A DNA stretch of 64,000 nt from Gymnothorax reevesii (lineage: Eukaryota > Chordata > Actinopteri > Anguilliformes > Muraenidae). Position 1 is the first letter of the stretch; each line of letters starts with the position of its first letter. The notes below the pieces were generated by a model. It saw nothing but the letters and a program-made list of their open reading frames with translations, ran no database searches and had not been told where the DNA came from. The translations under genes and the position numbers were made by a program. The stretch covers positions 96,987,947 through 97,051,946 of the forward strand of contig CM056573.1 in assembly GCA_029721435.1 (NCBI GenBank). Direction: 5' to 3'. This document shows, in pieces, positions 32,247-46,200 of the stretch.

Positions 32247-34289
32247 GGCAAAAGCAAATAAACAGGAAATTCTATTACTTTTGAAGTCAAACATAAAATA
32301 AGCAGTGTAATTTTCTCCAGGATGCTCTACTGGACGAGATGTACCCCATCGCTCTGTGAATTTCAGAGCTATCAGGCAGCACACTAATGAGCAGTGGAGT
32401 TCTAGGCTATTGCTGACGTTCATGCAAAAAAGTCACTTCTCTATTGTACCTTGCAGGCTCTAATCTGTATGGTTTCACTGACCACAAAAATATCCTCATA
32501 AATTCTGATGGAATGAAAACCCCGATCCAAACCGACCCGATCCAGATTACGCAGCTGCAACAGCAAAATAGTGCTTTTAAGTGCAAAAACAAACGTCTCC
32601 ACCCATCTCTCGCCCCTGTTTCTGTCCTTATGGTTCATCCTTCATAAAATAAGGCCCTAAATATCATCATTCCTGAAAAACGCTCTCGGAGTTAAAGGTC
32701 TACCAGAAGCCCTGCAAACCCAACTGACACTGTATCTCTCCCCCCTTTCAGCAAGAAGGCGAGTTCAGCGGATACAATCTGTTAAAAACTTTGCATTCCG
32801 CTCCACCTTTGGACAACAGCATAAGCTGAGGGCTGGACTCCATTGTGCAGAGAACACTGCCCGATCCCACAGGAATGTGATGCCTGGTGTCCGACTAAAA
32901 AGTTCTTTGTCGGGGGTAATCCTTATGGACTGTGATGGCCGATGCAAGCTATTTGAGCCAAGCAGCCTTTGTTCATCGCCACACAGAGACTTTGACAGGG
33001 TTCAGGGATACCAGCTCCACAGTACATGGGAAACGGTGAAATGAGGGACCTGGTATTGTGCTTGTCGGCCAACGGGCTCTTATCCGCAGCATCTAAAACC
33101 GCACTGCTCACACAGACTGCCGTGTCCACATGCTCAAGAGCCCTATTCTAAAGAACACATCCATAGCATTATCTCTACACTGAATACAATGCTCTCCCCT
33201 CAGTCTGCAGCAAGGTGACAGCTACTTTAGGGTCTGTAACAAGCCCACAACTGTGTGGGCCCACCGACAAAGGGCAGTGTTAGGAGCACAGAGCATTAGG
33301 AGCAAAAGTCAGAACTTTAATGAAATGCGTGCGCGCACATTTATAACCATCCCTCTGTGTGTGCGTGCAAATGTGTGTCCATGTATTTAATGTTTGTGCG
33401 AGTCCCACACACCCTTCAACAGATCATCTGGAGAGGAAGCCTGGGAGCAGTGTGTTGAGATACTTGTGTTTCCCCCGATAAGCCCAACTCATTCAGCTTT
33501 GCTCAACTGTGCATGAAAGAAATTTTAACAGGAGTCGCTATGCCCATCTCCATGCCAGCACAGACTCCACTTCCTAAAAGTGGGAAGTGGTCCACCCAGC
33601 TGCTTCCTCCGGCCCGAGGAAAGGGTGGAACATTCCTGGGCTCAGCTGGGGCCTGGTAGGTGACGTCACGGGAATATTCAGTCCAAGGGAAAGAAGGTGT
33701 CTTCAAATCAAACGTGTCACCAAGAGTTTCCTCGCAAAGCAGGAAAGGAAAGGAGTCCAGGACATTTAGACTTAAGTCATGGACTCGCACAGTTCCAGAG
33801 AAGCCAGTGATACACAAACCAGCACAATCATGCTGTTTAAGGGGAGAAGTGAACTGTATAGAGGACAAGGTGCAAACTCCACATAGAGAATATAATGTTT
33901 AAACTAGACTGTCCGGGGGGTGTAGCCCCCGAAAGCCCACTTCTCCAGCCTGTACGGTGTCCACAATGAAGCGTCTATGTTTCAGCACAAATTTGCGCAT
34001 TTCTCGGCCAATACGGTTGCCATGGAAACCAAAATCAATAGGTGTCATAACTGAAGTATAACATGTCCAAACCAAATATGAAAGTCAAAATTGTAGCCTG
34101 TACAGCATCCACAAGGAAGTGTCTACAGACGAGGCGGCAGAGACGACAAGCATGAATCCATAGGAGCCGCCCAAGTCCAAGTCGGGGACTACAATTTATT
34201 ACATTAAGTGAACAGACTTATTCAGTGCAAAACCAACCAACTACATTTCGGAATTTTAAAAGTTTGCTTGGCGAGATATTAAAAGAAGC

Positions 34290-34410
34290 ACATCAGATGA
34301 AGTGCCTTACTCAAACAGGCAATAGCAGTGCAACAGCAAGGACCCAAACCCACGGCCCCAGTGAAGTTAGGAGCACTGATCTCCAACCATGACTACACAC
34401 CGCAGCCAGC
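34290..34410. repeat. SINE-like interspersed repeat fragment
   Basis: TGCCTTACTCAAACAGGCAA, CAGCAAGGACCCAAACCCAC and a trailing run ending ACACACCGCAGCC match the general layout of fish tRNA-derived repeats (a degraded B-box region, 'AACCCACG'). Assigned by recall only. Confidence 0.4.
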
Positions 34411-34663
34411 ACCAGGCTCAAATTTATAACACAATGCCACAAATTCCACGCACACCTACACAACAGAAATAGTACTTGAAATGGTACGCAAGACCCCTAA
34501 TGTTTAATGAAGACATGCAATAGGACCCAAGGGCTCTCCAATGCAAATGGAGGCTCTCAGGACTCGAGGGAGCTGCCGTCGAGGGCAGCCACCACGCTTC
34601 CAGGCACTCCGCTCCGTCACGCTTCCCTACCCAGCCAGCGCCGTGGCAACAGTCCCGGGAAGA

Positions 34664-34672
34664 GGGCGGGGC
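34664..34672. promoter_or_regulatory. GC box in a GC-rich pocket
   Basis: GGGCGGGGC sits in a GC-rich pocket (about 34590-34690) that also holds GCCGTGGCAAC, an RFX-like half site. It lies 3.6 kb upstream of the first coding exon. It could belong to a promoter or enhancer; no transcript evidence. Confidence 0.25.
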
Positions 34673-36346
34673 GGCAGTCCATGGGGACACAAATTGCACA
34701 CCGAATCACCACGGCCTGAACAGAGGTTCCATAATTCTGTTCTTGTCCTATCCCTCGTTCCCAAGGGCTGGACAATGGGCCTGGGCCTCTGCTCTATAAG
34801 CTCTAATTGCTTGTCCACTGAAGGCTGGATGAGTGCAGCTGGCAAGCGCTTAGCCACTTGGGGAGAGCACCACCTCCCCTCCTTCTTTCTCTCAGTCTTT
34901 CTATCTCTCCATCACTCTCCCTCTTCTCGCACTCTACTCGCAGCAGTACAAAGTGCACTCTGTCTCTGGCTCTACCGGGCTCTCGGCTGCGGAAAGCAAG
35001 AACTCCCATCTCAGAAACAGAGGCACCATTGACAGCATCCAGGCTGTAAACACATGTATTCTGCTGAAAGGAGTTAATGAACCATCGAGAGGGATAGACC
35101 GAGAGAGAGTGAGAGAATTAAAGCTGTTGGAAAACAGCAATACGGCGAGCCAAGCACATAAAAAGAGTGGACAGCAGGATAGAGGAGAATCAGGAAGATG
35201 AAGAGGGAAACGGGGCCAGAAAAGGACACGTATAACAGAAGTAAAAGGAAAGAACTTCTACATTATACATCAGTCCCATCTCTAAAGCAGCAGCAGTGAA
35301 CCAAATGGACTGTCTGATCTGACCTCCTGCTGTTGAGTCTAATGGTGCCATTCAACTTTAACTAGGCATCCAAATCTTTGGCAAACCAACAAATCTGGAA
35401 ACCATTACGCATTCAGTCTACAAGGAAGGCCAGTATGTCACCTTAATAAAACCTTTCAACAAAGAGATTAATGAGGGTCAGTTACAGGATGTGGTTGAAT
35501 GAATCACCCACAATTCCAGCCACACTCCCGAGCCTGAGTTTAAGGCAAAGGGGACATGAAGATACAGAAGCCTTGGGTGAGGGCGCCTCTCTGTTTAAAT
35601 ACAATATTTAATTCCAGGCTTATTTTTACGAGGTCAATGTGACAAACAGCCTTTCTGTAAACTAAATCACATACGCGACCGCCACCTTCCATTGACAATT
35701 TGTGTTTTTGACTTCAAACAACGCGGACAGGACACCAAAATATTAGTACAATGCACACTGACCTCAACCAGCTTGAGGCGATTGAAATGGAGATAGCAAC
35801 AGGTATAGCATGCAAAAGTGTACATTCCTAGTTAAGTAAGAAGTAATACTCAAGCATTATGTACACAGATCGCTCCTACTCTTATTAAAGAGTATTCTCT
35901 CTAAATCATAAAATTAAATGAGCCGACAAGCTACAAAGGTGTTCATCGGACAATCGTTTCAGTTAAGGAGAGAACACGCTGAGTCACTGTCCACTGCGCC
36001 TCATAGTACTACATTTGAAGGTCAGGTAAGTAATAAAAGCAGGGGACACTCCTCTGTCCGCACCACAGAGTGCCTGTGTGACCTCATGGCTGAGGGCACA
36101 GACGCTGCAGCTCCCTAGTGTACAATAACTTTTTTACCATCAGGGGGGCGACAAGCACTTTAGCTGATTTATTTTTACCTTTTGAGATGTCCTTGCCCTT
36201 AAAAGTCACAAAAACACTCAAAGATATGCTGTCCCAAAAACCAAGCATCTGAAAGTAGGGATTTTTCCCCCCAGTTACATTACTGAAACTTTGACATCTG
36301 CTGACACTGTTACTATTCTGATACCAGAGCAAATTTTTCTAGAATA

Positions 36347-36383
36347 TAATAATAATAAAATAATAATTATAATTATAATAATA

Positions 36384-36425
<42 letters not shown>

Positions 36426-36426
36426 T
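36347..36426. repeat. AT-rich trinucleotide microsatellite (TTA)n
   Basis: Irregular AATAAT units turn into an uninterrupted TTA run of about 14 copies ending near 36426. The long Ile and Tyr/Leu frames here are artefacts of the repeat. Confidence 0.95.
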
Positions 36427-36847
36427 GTCTTATCATTATTATTACAGTTTTTGTTAGTATTACGTGCATGGTTACATGAGGCTACAGCATGCATTTATAA
36501 GAGCAAAGATATATAAAATTGTACTCCAATTTTAACAGCAGGTTAACATGAGACAAACAGGTGAAGGGCTGCAACTCCTTCATAAGGTGTAAATTGAGCA
36601 TTTGATATTTAAGTACAACAACTTGAAAAGCCTATGGACTGTAAAAACAACAGTGCTTTATCTGAGCAGGACTAGGCAAGTAGGGCTATATAAAGGAAGC
36701 AACAACTGTGAGGTTTTCAAATTGAATACAGTTATACAGATATTGAATATTCAATATAGTGCAAGAACAGTAACAAAATTACTATCCACACTTTCAAAAA
36801 ACCCTATGAATAAGTTATAAACAATTCTCAAGGTAAGTCAGGTCGGG

Positions 36848-37290
36848 CTATACTGCAGCAGCAACAACTGTCAACAAGTTAACCGCACAAACCTCATTGC
36901 AGCTCTTCATGGAGGCTGCAATTGAAGCCCCTGCGACTCTCGGCACTTTTTTCACCCGAAGCACCGCACTCATTTGGGCATAATCCAAGCTCTCCCAGTG
37001 AACAGAGAGATTTATTAGTGACACTGGACACAGATCTGAGGACCAAATATCAGTTGTAAAGCACATGGCTTTTACACCTGCTAAATGTGCCGCTAACTGT
37101 GCTCCCACTTGGCTGTACAGGTCGGCTGAATTCTGGATGGTAAACTAGAACAGCTCTGAGGGTAAGGCACTTCTGAATGACCACCAGTTCTTGACTTGGT
37201 TGCCTGGCTTGAGCACTGCTTGTAATATCAGCTGCCCCTTTACGGCCATTTGCATGCATTAAGACAACTGTTGAAACCACTATCACTTAT
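36848..37290 (-). pseudogene. hAT transposase relic
   Basis: The minus strand encodes VKAMCFTTDIWSSDLCPVSL then INLSVHWESLDY. The 'TTDIWSS..' signature is the conserved start of the hAT (ZBED-like) transposase catalytic region. The preceding 180 bp continue the same homology in a shifted frame (from 37286). No full catalytic set remains. A possible 5' terminus is TAGGGATGGGACC (reverse complement at about 38361-38373), which would put the whole element on the minus strand. Confidence 0.65.
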
Positions 37291-38239
37291 TGTGGCGAAA
37301 CGTAAACGAACTGGTCTACTACGGAACATTTCCTTGTCTGCAGAATGACAGCAAGTTTAATCAAAACTGTAATCGAAAACAAAATATCACAAGCCGGGCA
37401 AGCTCTCTCATCCAATTTACACTGGCATTCTCCCTAGTAAAACCACTAGCATTGATGCACCATAAAAAATGGGGTTAAGTTTTGATTATTCCTGTCATTC
37501 AATTGGTAAATGGATTCAAGTTATCGTTAATGAACGTTTGTTTATATAACTACCTCCACCACCACCTTTTCAAGTTGCGGAAGTTTAAGACGAAAGTAAA
37601 AATAAATAAATAAAAATTCAGTGTGCAGAGTCACTTTGATTGCATTAGCTAGTTGACGGATACTAAACTTGGTGAGATTTGCAATGGTTTACCCCCATGT
37701 AATGTCTCTGAGGAGAACTGTAGTCGAGAACTGCTTGAAGCACACAGCCATGGGTTACCACAGCCAATTACAACTTGATATCTTTTGCCATTATAGATTA
37801 AAACCCAACTCGGATCTGTCATTTGTTCATAGTGTACCGATGTCATAAAAATCAGTTTTTGAAAAAAGCAAATAGCGAGATTGAATGGAAATGGTGCAAG
37901 ACTTGTTAAAAATTGCTGAAAACAACAGAATACCACTCAATATTTTTCAATGTTGCAATCGATATTTGTGCGTTTTACACAGCTTTTTGTGTCGTAAACG
38001 CAACAAAATAGACTCAAAGCGCATTAAACATGGTGGGTCAGCATGAGACCCACATCTCATATCAGTGTGGATTGATTCATCTAAAAAAATAAAACCCCAT
38101 CCGTTCTGAGAGATGCATGAATGACAACATCTAAAACGCATCTAAGAATGCGTTCGGTGTGGATTAGGCTTAACTCAGATTTCTGGGAAACAACCAACTA
38201 TCGGATTCATGTGTTCAAAACAATGGCATAATTACACAT

Positions 38240-38375
38240 TTATAATTCATAGGTTATGCAATCTGGATCAATATGTGGATCGGTGACATCAGTCTGATAC
38301 CAGATCTGTGATGTACATCAGGATCGGGATCAGCTCTCGATACCAATCCTGGATTAGACCGGTCCCATCCCTACT
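38240..38375 (-). mobile_element. Probable hAT terminus
   Basis: In reverse complement it reads AGTAGGGATGGGACCGGTCT followed by 'GGATTGGTATCGAGAGC' and 'GATCCCGATCCTGATG', the usual 5' end of a fish hAT family as I recall. It lies about 1.1 kb upstream of the transposase relic in the same orientation. The matching 3' end was not found. Confidence 0.45.
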
Positions 38376-39989
38376 TGAAAGAGTGGGAGATGAGAAGAGA
38401 AGACTGCACTGGCAAATGATCGGCGGTAAACGATGCAGAAACAAGCCAAGACCCGGCCTGTGTGAGCTGAGGGCGACACAACAAGGAGAATCTCCAGGTG
38501 AGGATCTAACAGAAATCCCAATGTCAGTCTTATATCGGAGAGGAAGAGAAATAACACGTCTCGGCATTTCCAGTGAAAGCTCACTGTTGAATAGGAGAAG
38601 CAGCTGGTGTGCCACATTACATGTTAGACAAACCTGCCCAGCTTTTGTGAAGCCTCTAACCAAGGGGTAGTAGCATCCTCAGGTGCTGCTACGAACAATG
38701 CAGTTATTGACCAGCAGAGGTGAAAAATCAAGGAAAGTACTCCCAACCATTATGCTGCATTTGAATAAATTTGCCATTCATCAGAATCATTTAGCCTAGG
38801 GCTAGAACTATGTGCTGAAACCACAGGGTTTAATTCATGGGTGGAGGAAAAGAGTGCCAAAACTTTTAGATCTTTGGACTTTCCAACGATGCCGAATACC
38901 AGTCGACCCCGTCAGCAAAGAGCAGAATTCCTACTTTACCTCACCAGTGCTAAACACAAAACCACAGCTGTGGTGCACCCCCTTCAGTCAGGGGGCAGCA
39001 TTACTGTAAATTTGAATAGTAGACTGGACTGATATTGGGCTATTCAGTGAACCAACTGAGAGTAAATTATGGTTGGTGTAAACCATGCTCTTTCCCAGGA
39101 AACCTTGTGTGAGAGCAATACGAGGTTGGGCAATGCGGTGCTGTCGCGGTAAGAGACATGGGCTTAATGGGAACACAACCCCACCGGCACACTTCAAACA
39201 TATGAAAATTCAATGACCACTACACAGCCACTGATGAAATGGGCGCAGCAAATTGAACACAGGACAAAGACAAGTTAGCCCACACACAAAAAAAAAAAAA
39301 AAAACCCCAAAAGAGGTCGCCAGTAATATGCACACTCGCTGCCCAGACCATGTCGGGAATTTCTGGAATTCCATCCCACCGAAGGGGGTGAAAGGGTTTC
39401 CTGAGCAGGACAGGGAGGGCACTTCAGCCAGGGTTTGCTCTCTGAGCTCAGTCTGCATCCAGATTCAACACCAAACCGTGCCGACAAGAGGCTGACCATG
39501 GCCAAGCTCATTTGGAGTGAGAATGGTTCAAACAGAGTTAACAATGAACTCAAACAGTAAGCCTTAAATCCTTCCAAGCTTTCCATCTTCTGATACCTTC
39601 AAAGCTCAGGAATAGGCAAGTTTCTATGACAGATTTTACACTTGGCAAACCACGAGGGGTTCAACTTCCTAAAACGACAGCAAATATTTAAGGCAGCAGA
39701 CCTGGAGTACACGTGTCTTTTAGGAGTGGATTCCGTTCACTGCACCGAGCGTACATCAAACAGAAGCACACAAATCCTCAATCCTGGATTCGTTTTTCAC
39801 ACCGAAATTCTTCTACACATTATTGCCAGAGGGCACTGCCCTGTATCACTCTACATCATGGTTTACATGATCAATAAAATCATTTGTTTATTGTTCAACA
39901 ACATCTTTTAACACTTTTACTGAAGAAAAATCTTTGTAACCCTTAAGGCTGTGTGTGTTACCCTTCAAATTCTTCCCCATGCTAAGTGA

Positions 39990-40195
39990 AGGAATCTCAC
40001 ACCATTCACTCGCACACTCAAACCTATGAGTAATGGAGTCTGACAGGCATATCTTTGGACTGTGGGAGAAAACTAGTGCATCTAGAGGTAACGCAGGGAA
40101 AACACGGAAACCACTCTCAGAAAGGCCCCAGGCCAAAACCCAAAACCTAGCCATGAGGCAACAGCTTTTCCCACTACAGCACTATGCTGCCAAAG
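39990..40195. repeat. SINE-like repeat copy
   Basis: TTTGGACTGTGGGAGAAAAC, CAGGGAAAACACGGAAACCA and CAGAAAGGCCCCAGGCC, followed by an 'AACCTAGCCATGAGGCAACAG' stretch, follow the layout of a widespread fish repeat with a tRNA-like tail. A second copy is at 54815-54965. Confidence 0.55.
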
Positions 40196-41124
40196 CAATT
40201 AATAAACAAAAGCCTATATTACCGGACAACGTGGAACAAGCAACATGTAGTGAAGTGTTACCAGAAACTTTACCAGAAGAGAACCATACAGTTGGGATCA
40301 TACAGAAAATAGTAGTAAAGACATCATCATGCAGACGTTTACTCAGGCACAGGCGCAAACACGCATTCAGACTCACCTACCGACATTGACGCGTACATTA
40401 GCCAACACATCCAATATTCTGTGTCCTCAGCTGCTTCGCTGAATTATGAGGACTGAATCATATCATTACAGTCAGATGGGACAGTAAATCACACCGCCTA
40501 CACTTTGTAGCGGGCCCCACATTTGGTCAACTGGTGGCTGGGGGGGACAGCAAAAATTGTTTTCTTTTTTCCCCATCTGAACATGCAATGACAAACCTGA
40601 CTCATAGGCCTTTTTCCTCTATTACGTCAGCAGCGCCTGATATGTCGAGACATGTTACAGCAGCTCGCTGAGGTATTTTCATGAAATGCATGAGTGAGTC
40701 AGTGGATACCGTGATGTTATGACTGCTGTGTCAGAAAGCAGTGAGGCGGATACCAATGGAGAGGTGCCACAAAAGGATAAGAGTGCAGGATATTAATAAC
40801 AGTATGGATAGAATGTTAAATCAAAAACAACTAATCAAATTAAAAACAAAGAGGTTTATTAAGTTGTTGTATTGTTGACAATGTTGTAAATGATGCCGCT
40901 GCCCCACACAGTGCGTGGGAGGCATATGGTTTCCCGCCTGTCCGCCCCAACAATATCTGTACGTTTGTGCAATGTTTATGCTGAAGGAGCGGATAAAGTG
41001 TGGCCAAATCAGACACAACCGGCTCCTCACTGTTGGTAAAACTGATCAAGTTTTGGAATTCACGGAGTCAAAGGTCAAGGTTACATAAGGTCATCTGTAT
41101 GTGGAGGCCAAGGATCAACTTTTA

Positions 41125-42077
41125 TGCCGGGATCAGACTACACCGTTTTTGTCTGTCCTAAAGATCGCTTTGTCAGATTAAGCGATTATAGAGTCATAAA
41201 TTCTTTCGGAGATGTGGCAGAGAGTCATGGCAAACTACACAAAGATTAATGACAAACTGTCGCTTTCAGTCTGTCATAACTTGCACCATAGTTTAAGGAC
41301 TGATTTTTTTACCATTCCCATACTGCCTTTAGAACTAAACATTTTCAGAACATGTATAGACAGTACTTACAGGAGTAAGGTGTAAACGTTGAAATATTCC
41401 AGTTATTATTGGCGTAACCGAGTTCTCATTAGAGTTTCCCATAGTCGGTAAATGTTACTCACGAGTCACTGCATTACCAGAGTTATTCAATACCCCAGCC
41501 AGAAAACTAAATATTGTGGGCAGGTACCTAAACGTTTTTCTTGATTTGCTCGCTTAATGCTATTGGTAGTACTCGCTGGATTACTGAAGTGTCTCAGCTA
41601 TTTCTCGTCAGACAACATCTTCAATCCCTCTATCATGATGACAGTCCCTTGAGGGAAAATCGAGAGGGCAAGGATGTTGTTGTCATATGACAAAGGAACC
41701 TTTCCTCCGTTTTACTGCTCCACTACGCTATATCCGTATCACTCTTCTTTCTCTAGGCTTTGTTAACAAATGTGCACACTACGGCATCATCTCTTCCTGC
41801 AGGGCGCTGTTAGCTATGCTCCTGTTGGTCAACATCACAGAAGCGACACAACCCATTGAGGGAGATGAGGAAAAAAATTCAATATGCAAGACGTTGTTGG
41901 GGCGTTGTGAGACATCGTTATGCGACGTTGGTTGTCGTCCCCTATGGCACACTACGCGCCATAAAATGAACAAAATTCGCCCCTGATGACCATTTATCAT
42001 CTCCAATCCCACCTGAAGCCCCATGACTTCCAGATCAGGCTAAAATCAAGCTGAAATCGTATAGTCTGATCCAGACA
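41125..42077. mobile_element. PIF/Harbinger-like non-autonomous element, 953 bp
   Basis: Ends TGCCGGGATCAGACTACACC (41125) and, in reverse complement, TGTCTGGATCAGACTATACG (42077). TTA flanks both sides (41122-41124, 42078-42080). A 3-bp TWA duplication is typical of PIF/Harbinger. The interior has no recognisable nuclease; an 81-codon minus-strand frame (41779-42024) is of unknown meaning. Confidence 0.8.
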
Positions 42078-42889
42078 TTAGAGTGTATGAAACTGTGACA
42101 GGCAGTGGCCAGGATAGCAATCAATGCTTTTAAGAAAAACAGTAAAATACCACTGGCATAAGAAAACTAGACAGTCGGTCACCCGCAGGTTGACGTTTAT
42201 CCCTGGATGCCCAAAAGCAATCACTACCAAAATCAATAGGCTTTGTGTCCTTACCAAACACAAGGTCCATACTGAATATGAAGACCGTAGACTTTTCACA
42301 AAAACTTTTAACAGATGCAGCAGGGGACACCATACATCAATCGCTGATCTGTAATATCCCAAACTCATCATCCTGGGATACAATCAAAATGAAAAAATGT
42401 GTTCATATGATATATGGGAACAGGATTTGTTGACCAACCCACAACAATTGGTAACAATTAACATCATCCTCTTAAAGATTAGTTAGCTAGCATATTAAAA
42501 AATTAAAGTCACTACTCTAGCTCTCCTAAATTAAGATTTTCAGCTGCCTCTATTTTGACAAAGCATTAATGCTTAAAGCACAGACCAACTCCGGTTTCTC
42601 AAACTTTGTTGAGTCAGGGCCCAGTAACGCATGGCCCTCTGCCTCTGCAGACCACTTGAGACCAATGAATAAAAAATAAATAAATAAAACATTAAATTTG
42701 AGAGAGGGGCTCTATGTAATATCAATACTTTCCATTGATCATCAGTTTAACAACATGTTTAGTTCAACCACTCAAACTCTGAATTTTCACTGAAGTCTAC
42801 CCATAAATAGAAAAAGCTTATTTTCTCCCATATAGTTTGACGATGTCACATACATATTCTCTATCTGCTGGTTGCAGCGCTTACCTGAG

Positions 42890-43210
42890 GCTACATCAAG
42901 GTCAAGGTCACAGCGCTAAGCTCAACGGTGAATTCCAGCAAAAAACCTAACGTTGCACATTTATGGGACAAAGTGAGTTACCACACCAAATACGGTGAAG
43001 CTGCGATCATTAGTTGCCGAGTACTGACCCGGACAAAATTTCCAGCCTCAAGGTCACAGCACTAAGTTCAAAGGACAAATCCAGAAAAAAACCTGACGGT
43101 GCACATCTATGGGTCATATTGAGTTACCATACCAAATTTGGTGAAGCTGCGATCATTAGATGCAGAGTACTGGTCCGGACAAAATCATGGACGGACGGTA
43201 GAGGACAGAT
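42890..43210. repeat. Two-unit tandem repeat ending in GACGGACGG
   Basis: Two units of about 148 bp share CAAGGTCACAGC, AAAAACCTGACG or AAAAACCTAACG, TGCACAT-TATGGG, GAGTTACCA and TGAAGCTGCGATCATTAG. The second ends in ATGGACGGACGGTAGAGG. Same style as the repeats at 2430-3390 and 57140-58060. Confidence 0.75.
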
Positions 43211-46200
43211 GGACACGCAGGTGACGACAATAGCCCTCCAGGCCAGAGTCGGCCGAGGGGTAATGACAACTACAACTCCCCCATGCAGGGTTTTGCCAAC
43301 GTAGGTCGGCCCCAACCAGCACTCTGAATGCACCGACCACCGCTCAGCTTTTCCCCACCAGCACTATTTTCTCAAACATCAGTTAAAATGAGAGCGTATA
43401 CATCCGGAAGTTAAATTCACACGTACACTCCCATTCATTTTTGCCTACGATAAAACAATATTTTCAAAAACACTTGTGTGCGAGTCGGGGTGATTTTGGT
43501 TTCGCTGCGCAGAGCAACATTTTCTCTCCCTAAATATGTGCTTTTTTTGGAGGATGAAAAGCGGCACACTTACTAAAGAGAAGATCGAAACATTACTCGG
43601 TGTCAAAGTTAAAGTGCGAGCAGAAAACTTCAGTTAAGGTGACCGAGGCTTTTAATGACCCTCTGATAAGATGATTGCTTCGAAGTTTTTCGCCGTTATA
43701 AACAACGTCGATGAATGTCAAAAGTATTTGGATACAAAATCAAAAAAAAAAAAAAAAAAATAGGTTTACGAATATGGCATCTTCCTATGAAAATTAGAAG
43801 CATCTCACATACGCACCATGGAGAACATCAAAGACCTCCATTGCCTCTCCGTCTCTGGTGACAGAGAGGCAATATTTGCATTCAAATTGTCGCAAAACGA
43901 TTTCCATTGCATTACATATTATCACCAACTCTCAGATTAAACCTAGGCCCCTCGCTGACAAGATCATTCATGAATAATGTGCATTATGCTTCGTAGCACA
44001 TGGATGGCAGATTTTCAGCTTAGGAAACGGTAAAAATTTTCCATCCAGCACTCCTAGCGTCCTGGGCAGAACCCTGCCCATGTATGCCATGATGTATGCG
44101 AATTAGAATATTTCATTTTGTCACATGATTGGCTGGTCACAGTCCCAATTCTGCATCATTTGCCTGTAAACATGCAGAAAAGTGTGTGAGACATAACAGA
44201 GGAGGTCACTCGATTCTTTACTAGACCCATGAGATAGAATGATATTTCAAAAGTTCTGCTTCCAGTGAGAAGTTGCGGAGTGGTACTTACCAACTATTTC
44301 CCAAAAGAAAATTCCATGAACAAAGTAAGTCCAGGATTTCCAATGGTTTCAATGCATTGTTGTCAAGTTTGCTTTATATTTTAAAATTCAGATCTCAACA
44401 GAACGAAACATACAAATACGAATTCTGAGTGCGGAAGCCATAAACAAACATTCATAACTACTGCTTGAATAAATATGCATCTACTGGTCTCTCAAGTCAG
44501 ACCAACTCTTCCACAATCTTTGAATGAAAAAAAAAAAAAAAAAAGGCAGTAATTCAGTCCACTAAAATCAGAGGAGGCTGTCGTCTTCCTCTGAAACTCT
44601 CCATAGCAGAAGACCTTCAATCCTACCCAGCATTCATAAGAATGTATCCCGTATGTATTAGAAACAAAAGAGAGGGCAAGCTAACATGGATGAAAAGCCG
44701 ACAAAACCAGTGGCCTAGTTCACAATCAGGTGTGCTATAGATGGTCAATTTTTGAGAAGCTCCATTTGGAATCATTTTATTTATTAAAAGTTAGTTCTGA
44801 TTCTTGGGAATAATATTCTAAAATTTCAGAGCACAACATGCACTAGTTTTTAATTGGCAGTCATTAGACTGAAGCATGTAGCATATCATTTGTTGACTAT
44901 GGACACTGAATTCCATGTCAAATACCTTATTATTATGGCTATGAAACAAGCCAAATCTTAAAAAAATCTTCATTTACACATTTAAGAGCATGAGAGTGTC
45001 AAAAGATTATAATTGTCATAAATACAAATATTATTATTAAAATATATATCAAATAAACATTTGAATGCTGGTGAAATAGAGTCTTGGCTACAACTAGCTT
45101 TGATCATAATCATTCTGACTCCTGTAGATCAAGTCCTCATTAAATATGTCATAGATAACCAATTTCAGATTAAAAAAGCTACATTTGGTGTCGTGAATCT
45201 CCAATTCTGCAATAGAACAGACTCAACATACTTAGTTGAAGGCCAACATCAAAGCTAATATCAAGGAGTTTACAGTGATGCACCCTCAATTGTTCATTGT
45301 CCATATATATCAAAGAATAATGGTAAAAAGAAAAAAATATTGTATCCAAATTGGATCTGAAACACATACATCTCTTTTTGAGCAATATAAAAATTCCATT
45401 TAGCATAATAATGGACAGTTTAACTTGGAATCACATCTGATTCAATAGAAGTTAACATGAAAATAAGTACTACCAATGACCCTAGGCATAATGGGCCTAA
45501 ACTAATTAATCAACTGCCAAATCTGTGTGTATATGTTCCCTTGCACTTGCAACATCAATATACATGAATATCATGACATATTAGAAGTCAAATACATACA
45601 AGACAACTCGTCATGTAGAATCTCCCACCCGCAACCTACCCACAGCTACATACTTGATGAAAGACAAAATTGATCTCTTTCATGACCCAGTCTAGAAATT
45701 GAAGGTCACAATATAGGTGAAATGATCCATTTTTTGATGTCACCAGGTGATCCACCATAATTATGAGGTTTCCTATGAAGAACGTTAGCTCTCACCACAA
45801 TATTAAGCAAAACTATGAAAGTCTGCACTCAAGTCGAATACGTAAACATCACTGGGGAAGCACCGACTCTGCACATGTATTCAGATAAATGACATAGATC
45901 CAAAGGTCACATTCAAGGTCACTTGGCGATTTATCATATTATTTTCTTTCCCTCTCCCAGTGTGATGGTCAATTGTATCAAGATAAAACGATACATAGCA
46001 ATACAATTCATCTATTGCTATTGTCTACGGACACTACACTGTCCACAGACTCTACATCAAGGTTCTATAATCCCTTATATTTCTCCAATGCCATTGAATT
46101 TTGGATCAATTGTTTTGTTTATCTTATAGGACCATCTGATGCTACAAGAAAATATATAAAAGTGTTATGGCAATGTTTTGAATGTTTGGGAATCATATTG

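Noticed and set aside
33908..33930. CGGGGG/CCCCCG hairpin
   Set aside because: A 6-bp stem in a non-coding region, within chance expectation for 64 kb.
43840..43873. Possible microRNA hairpin (ATTGCCTCTC/GAGAGGCAAT)
   Set aside because: Only 10 paired bases with no extended precursor stem.
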